From contig CAWEDP010000002.1 in the NCBI GenBank assembly GCA_963807925.1, positions 1,116,001 to 1,180,000 of the forward strand: DNA of 64,000 nt. The letters run 5' to 3'. A program made the translations under genes and the position numbers. Below are positions 34,214 to 43,800 of the stretch, one piece after another. The stretch's first letter is position 1. The number at the start of each line of letters is the position of its first letter. The notes under the pieces are model-generated. The model was not told the origin of the DNA and did no database searches. It worked only from the letters and a program-made list of their open reading frames with translations. Origin of the DNA: CAWEDP01 sp963807925 (GTDB taxonomy: Bacteria; Acidobacteriota; Vicinamibacteria; Vicinamibacterales; CAVVIG01).

Positions 34214-35374
34214 TCACCGGCCAGACGGGACCTCCGAACTCCTCAGCAGGCGGACCTTGACTTCACGAGGCGTGACCGCCTCGACCTTGAGGCCGAACGG
34301 CACGTCCACTGCCGCGGCGCGCAGCGGAATGGCATTCATGCCTTCGTGGGCAGCCCCCAGATCGCACCGCGCAGCGAGGGCATTCAGATCCAGCGTGTCG
34401 AACAGGAATTGGTTCCCGCGCAGCCACACCTGCAGCGTGTCGGTGGATTGACCGGCGACGGTCAGACTCGGCGGAACGTTCGTGAATTCGACGGGAACGG
34501 TCCGAACCTGCACGGAACGTCCAGGAAACAGGAAAGTCACGCTCCAGACGAGGGCCGCCAGAGCAATCGCCGTGGCCTGAAGCCTCAACGCCGGCGCCCG
34601 AAGAGTTCCCAGTGACAACCCGGGACGGGCTGCCGACTGCCCGCCCATCGACCGCAACGTCGCCAGCAGCGCGTCGGCGTCGGTCATGACGCGCATCTGG
34701 TTCTCCCACATGAGCGTGACCTCGCCGCGTTCCTCGGACGCGACGACGGCCAACGCATCGGATCGCTCGGCCAGGCCCATGGCTGCGCGGTGCCGGGTCC
34801 CGTATTGCTCAGGAACGTGCGATCGCAGGGTGAGCGGCAGGATCGCGCCGACGCGCGTGATGAGATCGCCTTCCACAATCGCCGCGCCGTCGTGAACGGG
34901 CGACTCCTTCTGGAACAGCGCCACGAGAACATCCGGCGACACGCGCCCGTTCAGGACGATGCCTGGCGTCGTCAACTCCGCGAGCGAATCCTTGCGGGCG
35001 AGAACGATGAGGGCGCCGCATCGCGCTCGTGCCAGCGACCAGGCCGCAGTGCTGACCGCCGACAGGGCAGACACCTGCTCGCGATTGCTGGCGCGCCCCA
35101 TGATGTCGAATCGCATGAGAGCGCGCCTGAGCTCGGGCTGGAAGACGATGAGGAGCGCAAGAATCGCGATGATCGTCGCGGCGTCGAGGACCCAGCTCGT
35201 AATCAGCAGCTCGAGCTGCCGGGCCAGGAGGGCGCCCACCCGGAGCGCCAGGATGCTGAGCGCCAGCCGGAGCGCACGGGCCTGCCGGCTCCATCTGAGG
35301 AGCAGATATAAGGCAATCGCAAGGACGAAGAAGTCGACGCCGCTTTGCCAGTGGATGGTGGCCAGTTGACGCAT
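34214..35374 (-). CDS. cdaA: Diadenylate cyclase CdaA fused to a YbbR (CdaR-like) domain
   Basis: A 386-residue membrane enzyme making the second messenger c-di-AMP from two ATP. Three N-terminal helices lie at about 13-75, followed by IVFQPELRRAL. The DAC catalytic domain has DGA at 162-164 (PVHDGAAIV) and RHR at 194-196 (GTRHRAAMG), both intact. A fourth helix at about 266-283 crosses the membrane, and residues 290-380 form a YbbR domain (VPVEFTNVPPSLTV, VWLRGNQF). In Firmicutes these are two proteins, CdaA and its regulator CdaR; here they are one chain. No glmM adjoins it. No clear Shine-Dalgarno precedes the ATG at 35374. Confidence 0.9.
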   Translation of the reverse strand: MRQLATIHWQSGVDFFVLAIALYLLLRWSRQARALRLALSILALRVGALLARQLELLITSWVLDAATIIAILALLIVFQPELRRALMRFDIMGRASNREQVSALSAVSTAAWSLARARCGALIVLARKDSLAELTTPGIVLNGRVSPDVLVALFQKESPVHDGAAIVEGDLITRVGAILPLTLRSHVPEQYGTRHRAAMGLAERSDALAVVASEERGEVTLMWENQMRVMTDADALLATLRSMGGQSAARPGLSLGTLRAPALRLQATAIALAALVWSVTFLFPGRSVQVRTVPVEFTNVPPSLTVAGQSTDTLQVWLRGNQFLFDTLDLNALAARCDLGAAHEGMNAIPLRAAAVDVPFGLKVEAVTPREVKVRLLRSSEVPSGR

Positions 35375-35459
35375 GCTTCAGCGCGCAGACGCCGGTGTCG
35401 GCTGTCGACCGAGTGAAGGGAAACAGGATCCTATCGAGGCGACGAGAGCGTCAACCGGC

Positions 35460-35876
35460 TCACGTGCGCCGCTTTCTCGATGATCGCATCATCGCCGACC
35501 GGATGATTCCGGGCAGCTCCTCGAACATGCCGACCACCACCATCGTCGTGGCCACGAGCATCGCGACGAGCAGCAGCAGCCATGCGAGCAACACTCCAAT
35601 CGACACGTGAGCGACCGCATTTGCAAGCAACCATGTCACACCGAGGACGGTGCAGACCGCGTACCAACCGCCCAGGCTCGATCGCGGATCGCGCCTGGCC
35701 GGCTGCCATCGTTCGTCCTGGATCCTGCTCGCCTGTCTTGATGATGCCGGACATCCCGGTCCGGCGCTACTCCGAAGCTCCCGCGGCCCGCCGCGCCGGA
35801 GTCGACTCCACAGATGAGGCGCGTGCGGCGCTTCTTCCTCAGCTTGCCGTCGCGGGGCGCTCGCCGCACAATGCAA
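35460..35876 (-). CDS. Uncertain two-helix membrane protein gene with no clear start
   Basis: The 530 bases between cdaA and the VOC gene contain one open frame worth noting. Its last 75 residues, from about GGWYAVCTVLGVTWLLANAV through LLAWLLLLVAMLVATTMVVV to a basic SSRKRRT tail, look like a genuine two-helix membrane protein. The frame has only a TTG at 35876 that would overlap the VOC promoter region, then no good start until a GTG within the first helix. An ATG at 35754 (MSGIIKTGEQ) lies in another frame, so a frameshift may separate start and body. The family is unknown. Confidence 0.3.
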   Translation of the reverse strand: MHCAASAPRRQAEEEAPHAPHLWSRLRRGGPRELRSSAGPGCPASSRQASRIQDERWQPARRDPRSSLGGWYAVCTVLGVTWLLANAVAHVSIGVLLAWLLLLVAMLVATTMVVVGMFEELPGIIRSAMMRSSRKRRT

Positions 35877-35905
35877 GACTTGGGGTTTGAAGCGAAGGAG
35901 GTCTC

Positions 35906-36406
35906 ATGGCAAAGGCGAAGAGGGCAGTTCCGGAGGGACACCATACCGTGACGCCGCACCTGACACTCGACAACGCGGCGCAGGCCATCGACTGGTACAA
36001 GGAGGCCATGGGCGCGGAGGAAGTGGCGCGTGCCGCAGGACCCGACGGGAAGATCATGCACGCGGAGATCCGCATCGGCGATTCGCTCATCATGCTGAAC
36101 GACGAGATGGGAGGCGGGAAAAGCCCGAAAGCGATCGGCGGCTCGCCCGCGTCGCTCTGGCTGTATGTGGAGGACTGCGACGCGCTGTTCAACCGGGCCG
36201 TCGCGGCCGGCGCGAAGACGGCTGCCGGGCCCATGGGTCAGATGATGGATCAGTTCTGGGGCGACCGTTCCGGCACCTTGACCGACCCGCACGGGTACCA
36301 GTGGACGATCGCGACGCACAAGGAAGATCTCGCGCCGCAGGAAATGAAGCAGCGCATGGACGCCTTCATGAGCAGCGTCGCCTCCCCGCAGCCCACCCAC
36401 CGCTGA
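35906..36406 (+). CDS. VOC family (glyoxalase/bleomycin resistance-like, PhnB type) protein
   Basis: A 166-residue protein with two beta-alpha-beta-beta-beta modules. TPHLTLDNAAQAIDWYKEA opens the first, HAEIRIGDSLIMLNDEM completes it, and LWLYVEDCDALFNRAVAAGA and DRSGTLTDPHGYQWTIATH make the second. This matches the PhnB/YciI-like branch of the vicinal-oxygen-chelate superfamily. The reaction is unknown. AAGGAGG lies five bases before the ATG. It faces the small minus-strand gene across a strong hairpin. Confidence 0.88.
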   Translation: MAKAKRAVPEGHHTVTPHLTLDNAAQAIDWYKEAMGAEEVARAAGPDGKIMHAEIRIGDSLIMLNDEMGGGKSPKAIGGSPASLWLYVEDCDALFNRAVAAGAKTAAGPMGQMMDQFWGDRSGTLTDPHGYQWTIATHKEDLAPQEMKQRMDAFMSSVASPQPTHR

Positions 36407-36416
36407 ATCGTGGCAA

Positions 36417-36451
36417 GGCCTGGCCGGTTGCGGTGGCCAACCGGCGAGGCC
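36417..36451. terminator. Candidate bidirectional terminator hairpin
   Basis: Between two convergent genes, GCCGGTTG (36423-36430) pairs with CAACCGGC (36438-36445) around a 7-base loop, and outer GGCC arms (36417-36420 and 36448-36451) extend the stem past a two-base mismatch. There is no clear T-run on either side, so intrinsic termination is plausible but not certain. Confidence 0.45.
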
Positions 36452-36488
36452 GTCTTCGTCGTCTCGTCGCGCGCTTCTTCGGTATGGG

Positions 36489-36638
36489 CTATCCGTGCTT
36501 GAAGAACTGGACGGCCCGCTCGTGCTTCTCCGCGGCACTTCGACTCCTGAACGTGCCGAGGTTCCGCCGCCGGCCCGTCCTGGCGTCGATCTTTCGCGAG
36601 TAGAGCCGGTACCCGCCCGACTTCAGCTTCCGGATCAT
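36489..36638 (-). CDS. Small basic protein resembling an integrase arm / AP2-like DNA-binding domain
   Basis: A 49-residue, strongly basic protein: MIRKLKSGGYRLYSRKID, then TGRRRNLGTFRSRSAAEKHE. The three-strand plus helix pattern matches the small AP2-like arm domain of tyrosine integrases, but no integrase catalytic part follows, and stand-alone copies are common in many bacteria. A G-rich GGGGGG lies nine to ten bases before the ATG at 36638. An in-frame upstream start at 36854 would overlap the rhlE end and adds unconserved sequence. Nucleic-acid binding is inferred from the fold only. Confidence 0.7.
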   Translation of the reverse strand: MIRKLKSGGYRLYSRKIDARTGRRRNLGTFRSRSAAEKHERAVQFFKHG

Positions 36639-36765
36639 GCTCGTCCCCCCTTCACGCGCGTTCAGGCCCGCCGGCGCGCCACCTGAAGGACCGGCATGCA
36701 GAAGCCGCGCCAGCTCCGGACAGACGCACGATCGCACCTCGGGGCGACGCGTGTCCCGCGGGAGC

Positions 36766-38082
36766 TCAGCGCCGGCGACCGCGCCCGGGGCGACCTCCGT
36801 GGTTGGTCGCTCCCGCATTCCTCGAACTCGTGGAGCGACGATCGGCCGCCGCACGGCGGGCGGCGTTCACCTCGGCGCGGGCGCGATCGTGACGCTTGCG
36901 CGCACGGATCTCCGCGATGCGTTGCGCGTGCGGAATCTCGAGCCGCTCGGCCGGTCGCGCGGCGTAGTCGAAGTCGGGCACCGTCACCCGCGGCAGCCGC
37001 TTCGCGATCGCGCGCTCGATCGCCCGCAGGTCGCCCTCCTCTTCCGGCGACATGAAGGTGAACGCTTCCCCGGTGGCCTCCGCCCGTCCGGTGCGGCCGA
37101 CGCGATGGATGTAGTCCTGAGGCACCTGGGGCACGTCGAAATTCACCACATGCCCGAGCGCGTCGACGTCGATGCCTCGCGCCGCGATGTCGGTCGCGAC
37201 GAGCACCGGAAACGTCCCGTTCTTGAACCCCGCCAGGGCCGCGGTCCGCTGCGGCTGTGACCGGTTGCCGTGGATGCGTTCCGCGCGAATGCCGGCCCGC
37301 ACCAGCGCATCGGCGAGCCGGTTGGCGCGATGCTTGGTCCGCGTGAAGATCAGCGCCTGCCGCATCGTCTGCCGCCGGAGCAGGTGGACGATGAGCGCGG
37401 ACTTGAGCTCCTGCGGGACCGGGTAGACCGCATGCGTGATCCCCGACGGCGGGGCGGCCTGCCGTTGCATCTGGATCGACACCGGATCGCGCAGCATCTC
37501 GCCGGCCAGCACGACAATCGGCGCCGGCATGGTTGCGCTGAAGAGGAGCGTCTGCCGCCGGGCCGGCAGCTTCGAGAGAATGCGGCGGATCTCGGGCAGA
37601 AATCCCATATCGAGCATCCGGTCCGCTTCGTCCAGGACCAGGTGCTCGATCTGATTCAGCCTCGCGTATCCCGACCGCATGTGGTCGATGAGCCGTCCGG
37701 GCGTTGCAACGATGACATCGACGCCGCTGCGGAACGCGTGCTCCTGCGGCCCCATGCCGACGCCACCGTACACTGCCGCGCCGGTCACCGGCGTGTGGAC
37801 CGACAGCGCGCTGAAGTCCTCGAGAATCTGGGCCGCCAGCTCGCGCGTCGGCGCGAGGATGAGGGCCCTCGTCGTCCGGCGCGGCCGATCGACGAGCCTG
37901 TTGATGATCGGCAGCAGGAACGCCGCGGTCTTCCCGCTCCCGGTCTGCGCGCAGGCGATCAGGTCACGGCCGTCGAGCGCAGGCGGAATCGCTTCGGCCT
38001 GAATAGCGGTGGGGCGGACGAAGCCGAGCTCCTTGATGGCTCTCGTCAGGGCCGGATTCAGCTTCAGATGAGTAAAGGGCAC
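36766..38082 (-). CDS. rhlE: DEAD-box RNA helicase RhlE-like
   Basis: A 438-residue ATP-dependent RNA helicase. The Q motif is FVRPTAIQAEAI, Walker A AQTGSGKT is at 45-52, PTREL at 79-82, DEAD at 151-154, and SAT at 182-184. In the second RecA domain are ATDIAARGIDV and HRVGRTGRAE. The C-terminal about 50 residues are arginine-rich, as in RhlE proteins that act on ribosomes and mRNA decay. It appears monocistronic. Confidence 0.93.
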   Translation of the reverse strand: MPFTHLKLNPALTRAIKELGFVRPTAIQAEAIPPALDGRDLIACAQTGSGKTAAFLLPIINRLVDRPRRTTRALILAPTRELAAQILEDFSALSVHTPVTGAAVYGGVGMGPQEHAFRSGVDVIVATPGRLIDHMRSGYARLNQIEHLVLDEADRMLDMGFLPEIRRILSKLPARRQTLLFSATMPAPIVVLAGEMLRDPVSIQMQRQAAPPSGITHAVYPVPQELKSALIVHLLRRQTMRQALIFTRTKHRANRLADALVRAGIRAERIHGNRSQPQRTAALAGFKNGTFPVLVATDIAARGIDVDALGHVVNFDVPQVPQDYIHRVGRTGRAEATGEAFTFMSPEEEGDLRAIERAIAKRLPRVTVPDFDYAARPAERLEIPHAQRIAEIRARKRHDRARAEVNAARRAAADRRSTSSRNAGATNHGGRPGRGRRR

Positions 38083-38125
38083 GTCCCATTATGGCGCGCA
38101 GGCACCCGTCCCGCCCCTCACCTCA

Positions 38126-39235
38126 TCACTTGTCACTGACCGCCTTCCGATCCGCGCCGTAGGTTGGCCCGTGCACGGTGCGGTGCGACAGATAGATCCA
38201 CTTGCCGTCGCGTTTCGCGTAAACGCGCTCGAACCATACCGAGAACCACGAACGGTCCACGGCGCTCGCAGGCGTGTTGCCGAGATAGCGGCCGTAGGTG
38301 ATTGCAACATCGTCGTGCATCTCGGCCATGACCGAGTCGAACGCGAGCACCGCGTACGACTTCTGCTCGACGCGCCGCAGCATGCTCTGCTTGGTGTCGG
38401 TCAGGAGCGGCCGTCCGCCGTTGGCCCACCCGTCGCCGTGGACCATGACGAAGTCGGCCGGCGTGACGCTGTCGACGTACGCCCGATCGCCGGCGACGAC
38501 GGCATCCGCGATCTTCTGATCCAGTTGGAGCACTTCGGCGGGCGGGGCGGGGCGGGATGCGGCCGGCGTCGCAGTTCCCGCGCCTCGCCGGCCGCCACCC
38601 CCCGTGCTGCGCTGCCCTCGTCCGGCCGTGCCGGTCGCCTCGGCCGGCACCGGCGACGGCGGCGCACCGGCGGCTGTCGGATCGACGCCCGCCTGGGCAA
38701 CGTTGGGGCCGTGAACCGTCCGATGGGACAGAAACTGCCACGCACCATTGCGCTTCGCGTACACGCGCTCGAACCAGATGGAGTTCAATCGGCCCGGCGC
38801 GGCGGCGTTGCGCGTCGGCGGCATGTAGAGGCTGACGTAGCGGCCGTAAGTGATCGCGACGTCGCCGTGCATCTCGATCTTCACGCGGTCGAGATCGTGC
38901 ACGAGATATTCCTTGTCCGCGACGCGCTTCAGGAACGCGGCCTTGTCGTCTTGGGCGAGCGGCCGGCCGCCCGTGGTCCAGCCGTCGCCGTGGACGAAGC
39001 TGAAGCTGGCCGGCGTGACGCGGTCCACGAACGCCACGTCGCCCCGCACCACGGCGTCCTCGATCTTCTGTTCGAGCGCGACGACTTCGGCGGCCGCCCC
39101 GGTGGCGGTCGCTGCCGTGATTTCCGGAGCCGCCGCGGCTCTGGGCGCCGCCGGCGCCTGGCCGGCCAGCCCCCGTGGTCCGAAGGCCATCGCGGCGAGA
39201 AGTGTGACGGGAAGCCAACGAAGATGGAATCGCAT
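38126..39235 (-). CDS. Exported protein with two tandem DUF4440 (SnoaL/NTF2-like) domains, copy 2
   Basis: A 369-residue protein with a signal peptide ending near GLAGQAPAA and two DUF4440 domains at about 48-175 and 235-360, joined by a Gly/Pro-rich linker. Each domain repeats the landmarks FxxVHGDGW, EMHxDVAITYGRY, FERVYAKRxGxW and LSHRTVHGP. The NTF2 fold makes a cone-shaped pocket seen in isomerases and hydrolases, but the catalytic role here is unknown. It lies 37 bases after a close paralogue on the same strand and appears to be the last gene of the operon starting with the TonB receptor at 43898. Confidence 0.85.
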   Translation of the reverse strand: MRFHLRWLPVTLLAAMAFGPRGLAGQAPAAPRAAAAPEITAATATGAAAEVVALEQKIEDAVVRGDVAFVDRVTPASFSFVHGDGWTTGGRPLAQDDKAAFLKRVADKEYLVHDLDRVKIEMHGDVAITYGRYVSLYMPPTRNAAAPGRLNSIWFERVYAKRNGAWQFLSHRTVHGPNVAQAGVDPTAAGAPPSPVPAEATGTAGRGQRSTGGGGRRGAGTATPAASRPAPPAEVLQLDQKIADAVVAGDRAYVDSVTPADFVMVHGDGWANGGRPLLTDTKQSMLRRVEQKSYAVLAFDSVMAEMHDDVAITYGRYLGNTPASAVDRSWFSVWFERVYAKRDGKWIYLSHRTVHGPTYGADRKAVSDK

Positions 39236-39272
39236 GATCGCCTCTGCTCCTGGCTGGTTCGCGGCGGATTTC

Positions 39273-40391
39273 CTAACTGGTGCTGACCGACTCCCGCGTC
39301 GGTCCGTACGTCGCGCCGTGGACGGTGCGCTGCGACAGCAACGTCCACTGGCCGTTCTCCTTCCGGTACACGCGCTCGTACCAGACGGCGAACCAGGCCC
39401 GATCCGGGTTGCTCCCCCTCAATGTCGCCGTATAGCGGCCGAAGGTGACGGCGACGTCCCCGTGCATCTCCGCCTGCTGCGAGTCGTAATGCCACTCGAG
39501 GTACTGCTTGTTCCTGACGCGATCGGAGAAGGCCTGCCTGGTGTCGATCAGCCGCGAGCGGCCGCCTCGCGTCCACGGATCGCTGTGCCACATCAGGAAG
39601 TCGGCGGACGTATGACTGTCGAAGAACGCCTGATCCCCGCCGGGGACCGCGGCTCCCAGCTTCGTCTCCAGATCGAGGAGTTCGGCCGCCTCTTTCGACG
39701 ACGGCTTGTAGACCTCGGGCGCGGCCTTCGCCAGCGGCAGGCCCGGCACGTAGTCCGCCGGCGTCTCGGAGGCTATCTGGGTCGGGTCGACGCCCGCAGG
39801 CGACGGGTGCGGACCCCAGACGGTGCGGTGCGACAGCCACTGCCAGCGGCCGTCGCGCTTCGCCCACACCCGCTCGAACCAAATGGTGCTCAGCCGGGCC
39901 GGGCTGGCGTTGTTCCGGTTCTTCGGCACGAACAAGCTGACGTAGCGTCCATGCGTGATTGCGACGTTCCCGTGCATCTCGATCCTGGGATTGTCGAGAT
40001 CGTGCACCAGGTACTCCTTGTCGGCGATCCGCTTCATGAACGCGGCGCGATCGTCCTCGATGCCGCCGGTCTTCTCTCCCCGCGTCCAGCCGTCGCCGTG
40101 GCGGAAATGGAAGTCGCTCGACAGCACCGTCTCGGCAAACGCCACGTCGCCCTTCACGACGGCCGCTTCGATCTTCTGTTCGAGCCCCAGCACCTCGGCG
40201 GCGTCGCCGGTCGCGTTGGCGGCGGTCACCTCCGGCGGCGGCGCAGGCCGTGCGGCTCCCCCGCGCCCTCCGCGACCTCGCCCCTGGGCCGGCGCCTGAG
40301 TCGCCTGGCCCGCGACGCCGATCGTCACGCCTGCGACGAAGAGCGGAAGGAGTACCGACCAATGCCATCGGGTGACGAGTCGAGCGCGCAT
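39273..40391 (-). CDS. Exported protein with two tandem DUF4440 domains, copy 1
   Basis: A 372-residue paralogue of the next gene, with a signal peptide ending about GVAGQATQA and domains at about 50-180 and 225-365. The first carries FRHGDGWTRG, EMHGNVAITHGRY and LSHRTVWGP; the second diverges more (DFLMWHSDPW, SQRTVHGAT). The start at 40391 has GGAGG five bases upstream. Lying 20 bases after the NIPSNAP gene, it probably belongs to the receptor operon controlled from 43984-44028. Function is unknown. Confidence 0.85.
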   Translation of the reverse strand: MRARLVTRWHWSVLLPLFVAGVTIGVAGQATQAPAQGRGRGGRGGAARPAPPPEVTAANATGDAAEVLGLEQKIEAAVVKGDVAFAETVLSSDFHFRHGDGWTRGEKTGGIEDDRAAFMKRIADKEYLVHDLDNPRIEMHGNVAITHGRYVSLFVPKNRNNASPARLSTIWFERVWAKRDGRWQWLSHRTVWGPHPSPAGVDPTQIASETPADYVPGLPLAKAAPEVYKPSSKEAAELLDLETKLGAAVPGGDQAFFDSHTSADFLMWHSDPWTRGGRSRLIDTRQAFSDRVRNKQYLEWHYDSQQAEMHGDVAVTFGRYTATLRGSNPDRAWFAVWYERVYRKENGQWTLLSQRTVHGATYGPTRESVSTS

Positions 40392-40411
40392 CGCATCCTC
40401 CTTCAGCACGG

Positions 40412-40864
40412 TTACGGAGCGATCGTGATGGCGGTGTACGACCCGCTCGGCACCATGTCGATGTTGTGCGCTTTCACGATCAGCTTCGTGGCCGGATCGC
40501 GCTCCTGCTTGAGCACGACCTCGGCAAACTCCGGGTCGTCGTGCGCGGCCTTGAGGCGCTTGTCGCGCTCCTCTTTCGAGGGATAGCCGCGGATGTAGAT
40601 GAACGTGTCGTTTGCGTCGATGCCGAGCTCGCTGTCGGTCTGCACCGGAATCCAGTAGCCGACGTTGGTGATGCCGTGCCGGGCGTAGGTCCCGGCCGTG
40701 CGGCTGGCGAACCGCGCCGCCAGCGCGTCCCGCTTGCCGGGCAACGCTTTGTAGATGCGCAGCTCATAGAATCCGGGAGCCGTCGCCTGCTGCGCGTACC
40801 CCCACCCGACACCGGCCACGCCGACGGCCGCTCCCAGCACCGCGATCAGTTTCCACTTCACCAT
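40412..40864 (-). CDS. Exported NIPSNAP-family protein
   Basis: A 150-residue protein with a signal peptide (about 1-24, ending GWGYAQQ) and one NIPSNAP domain: FYELRIYKALPGKRDALAAR, then YWIPVQ and EERDKRLKAAHDDPEFAEVV. NIPSNAP proteins are ferredoxin-like folds that occur beside oxidoreductases and catabolic genes in soil bacteria; no activity is established. AAGGAG lies six bases before the ATG. It follows the TonB receptor gene by 16 bases. Confidence 0.88.
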   Translation of the reverse strand: MVKWKLIAVLGAAVGVAGVGWGYAQQATAPGFYELRIYKALPGKRDALAARFASRTAGTYARHGITNVGYWIPVQTDSELGIDANDTFIYIRGYPSKEERDKRLKAAHDDPEFAEVVLKQERDPATKLIVKAHNIDMVPSGSYTAITIAP

Positions 40865-40880
40865 GGCCGCTCCTTGTGCT

Positions 40881-43800
40881 TCAGAAATCGAACTGGGCGC
40901 CGAACTTGAACAACCGGGCGGCCAGGACGCTCGCCGGCGTCCCCCACGCGCTGCTGGTCGGCGAGTAGGTGTTGTTGCGGCTCAGAATCGTATTCGAATT
41001 GGTCAGGTTGTAGATATCGAAATTGGCCGTCATGCGCCCTTTGCCGAGGCGGACGATCTTGCTGAACCGGAGATCGAGCTGCGCCAGGCGCTCTTCGAAC
41101 TGGGTGTTCGGCTCGAAGAGGCTGCTGAGGCTCACGTTGCCGGTGCACGGCACCTGGCCGCGGCACGAGCCGAGGTTCCGGCCGAGCGACCCGGCAATCT
41201 GGGCGTTCGGCACGACGTAGCCGTTGGCGGCGATCGCGAGACCGGGCATGTTCTGGTACACGAGACTCGTGCGGATGTCCCAGAACGGCAGCGGATAGAC
41301 GAGGTTCACCTTGCTCTGGAACTGGGACCAGGGCGTCGCGACCTCGCAGTACCGAAGCTCCTGCGGTGAATTCACGACGAAGCAGTTGTTGGTCACCGTT
41401 CGACCGGTGGCCACGCCGCCCGAGAGGAGCGCGCCTCCGGCGAATCGCGCGTTGACGTTCACGTCGAAGCCGTTGTAGACCTCCGAGGCGTTTCCGTAGT
41501 TGGACGCCGAGGTGACGAAATTGTCGGTGAGACCGAAGAACGCGGGCTGGATGTCGTAGAACCCGCACAGCGCACTGCCGGCGTTGGGCAGCCGCGAATC
41601 GTTCGGCAGCGTGACACAGAACGGGTCGTAGGCATCCGGCGTCACGGCGCGGTTCTTCGTCACCCGCTGGTTGACGAACCACGTCCGGTAGTATCCGACC
41701 AGCAGGCCGAGCCCGGGGCGCAGCTCGTGCTGGAGGAGCGCCGACCCCTGCCAGCTCGCGGGGCGGACGCCGAAACCGGTCAGGACCGCGGGGTCGTAGT
41801 GAGTGTTGGAGCTCAGCGTGCCGAAGGTCGTCGAGGACAGGGCGCCGCATTCCAGGTTCGATGCGGGGTTGTGCAGATCGCAGTCGGGCACGTAATTGCC
41901 CGTCCGCGAATCGCCGGCTCCGAAGAAGCTGTCGTTCCAGTTCCGCGTCGCGCTCGTGGCAATCTGGTTCGACGGGTTGTTCGCCGACGACAGCGTCGTC
42001 GACTCGGCGTTGACGTAGCGGCCCAGCGACACTTTGAGCGCCGTCCTGCCGTTGCCGACGAGATCGTACGCCGCGCCGATCCGCGGCGTGACGTCCTTCC
42101 AGTTCGGCACGTTGTCGACCATGTCGAACGAGTACGCCGGCGTGAAGAACCCTGCCGGCCGCGTCTGCGCCGGAACCCAGCCGTGGAAGTAGTCGTACCG
42201 CACGCCGAGGTCGAGCGTCAGGCGCTTGATCGTCCATTGATCCTGGGCGTACAGACCGAGGCCCGACAGATCGTCACGCTGGTGGGTCGGCAGCGCGATT
42301 TCGGTAATGCGCACCGGCGTCGGGATCGAAGTCGGCGTCGCCTTCTGCAGCGCATAGGAGAGCGGCGGATCGGAGGTCGAATCGGCCCACTGATCCAGAT
42401 AGCCGCGCTTGAAGGTCACGCCGGTCTTGAAGGAATGCGAGCCGGTGACGTAGGTGGCCGACGCGTAGCCGTTCATCTGGGGATCGTGGAAGTGATTGAG
42501 CGCGGTGTCGACCCGCGAGTTGTACTGGAGCCCGGTGGACAGCTCGGTCAGCGGAATGGCGCCCGCCTGAACCTCCGGCGCCGGCGCGTACCAGGCATGC
42601 GTGTCCATCCGGTTGAAGCCCGCCTGCAGGAGGAAGCGGTTGGTCATCGTCCGCGTCCAGGTGCCCGCGAGATTGAGCAGCGGTTTGAAGTACCCCATCT
42701 CGCTCGCTTCCGGCGCGACCGGGGGCGAGCCGTCCACGCCGCGGCGGCAGTTGCAGTTGGACTGGTAGGCCGGGAAGATCGTGAAGCGGTCCTTGTCGCC
42801 TGCCTGCCAGGTCAGCCGCACGCTCACGTCCTTGTTCGGATTCGGCCGGTCGGCGGGACGATCGAGATCGGGCGTGTAGATGAAGGTGCCGTTCGTCTTG
42901 TTGTAGTAGTTCGCCGGCAGATATTCGGACGCCCCCCACGCGCGGGTCGCGGCGTAGTACCAGAGTCTGTTCTGCACGAACGGTCCGCCCGCGCCGACCC
43001 CGAAGTCGTAGATGTTCTTCACCGACGGCCCTGCCGTCGCGCCGCGCGCCTTCAGCGCATCGTCGATGTTGCGTCCCTGGAGGTCGCCATTGGTGCCGTT
43101 GGCGACGGCGTTCCACTTGAACGTGTTGCCGCCCGACCGCGGCACCATGTTGACCTGCACGCCCGAGGTCTCGACCTCCGCGCCGCCCGCATGGGTGACG
43201 ATGCCGATTTCCTGGGCCATCAACTGGTTGTAGAAGAACAGGCGGAAGAATCCCGATCCGGTGTTGAGCGTGTGCTGCATCGAGAGGCCGTCGATCATCG
43301 CAATCTCGTCGGCCTGGTGCCCGCCGTGCACCGCCATCGACGCGATCTGCTCGCCCTTGTTCCCGCCCACGTCCGAGAACGAGCCCGACGAGGCCGACGG
43401 CATGACGCCGAGGGTCAGCGCCGCCAGCCCGGCGATGGCCTGGCTCGCCGGGAGCGCATCCATGCGATCGCGACCGAGCACGTTCTGCGACACGACGTTC
43501 TGCACGTCCACGATCGGACTGGTGCCGGCGACGGTGACCGTCTCGCTGACCGTGCCGACGCGCATCTCGGCGTTGGCGGCCGCGGTGAAGCCGGCGGTCA
43601 GCTCGATGCCTTCGCGCTTGACCGTGCTGAAGCCGCCCAGCGTGAACGAGACCGAGTAGGTGCCGGGACGCAGGTCGACGATCTTGTACTGGCCAACCGC
43701 GTCGGTCACCGCCGTCCGCGTCCCTTCGATCAGGACCGGACTGGCAGCCTCGACGGTGACGCCCGGCAGCACCGCGCCGGTCGAGTCCCGGACGACGCCG

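Noticed and set aside
36489..36638. Remnant of an integrated mobile element
   Set aside because: The small arm-domain protein has no integrase catalytic partner, no flanking repeats and no tRNA next to it; stand-alone copies are widespread.
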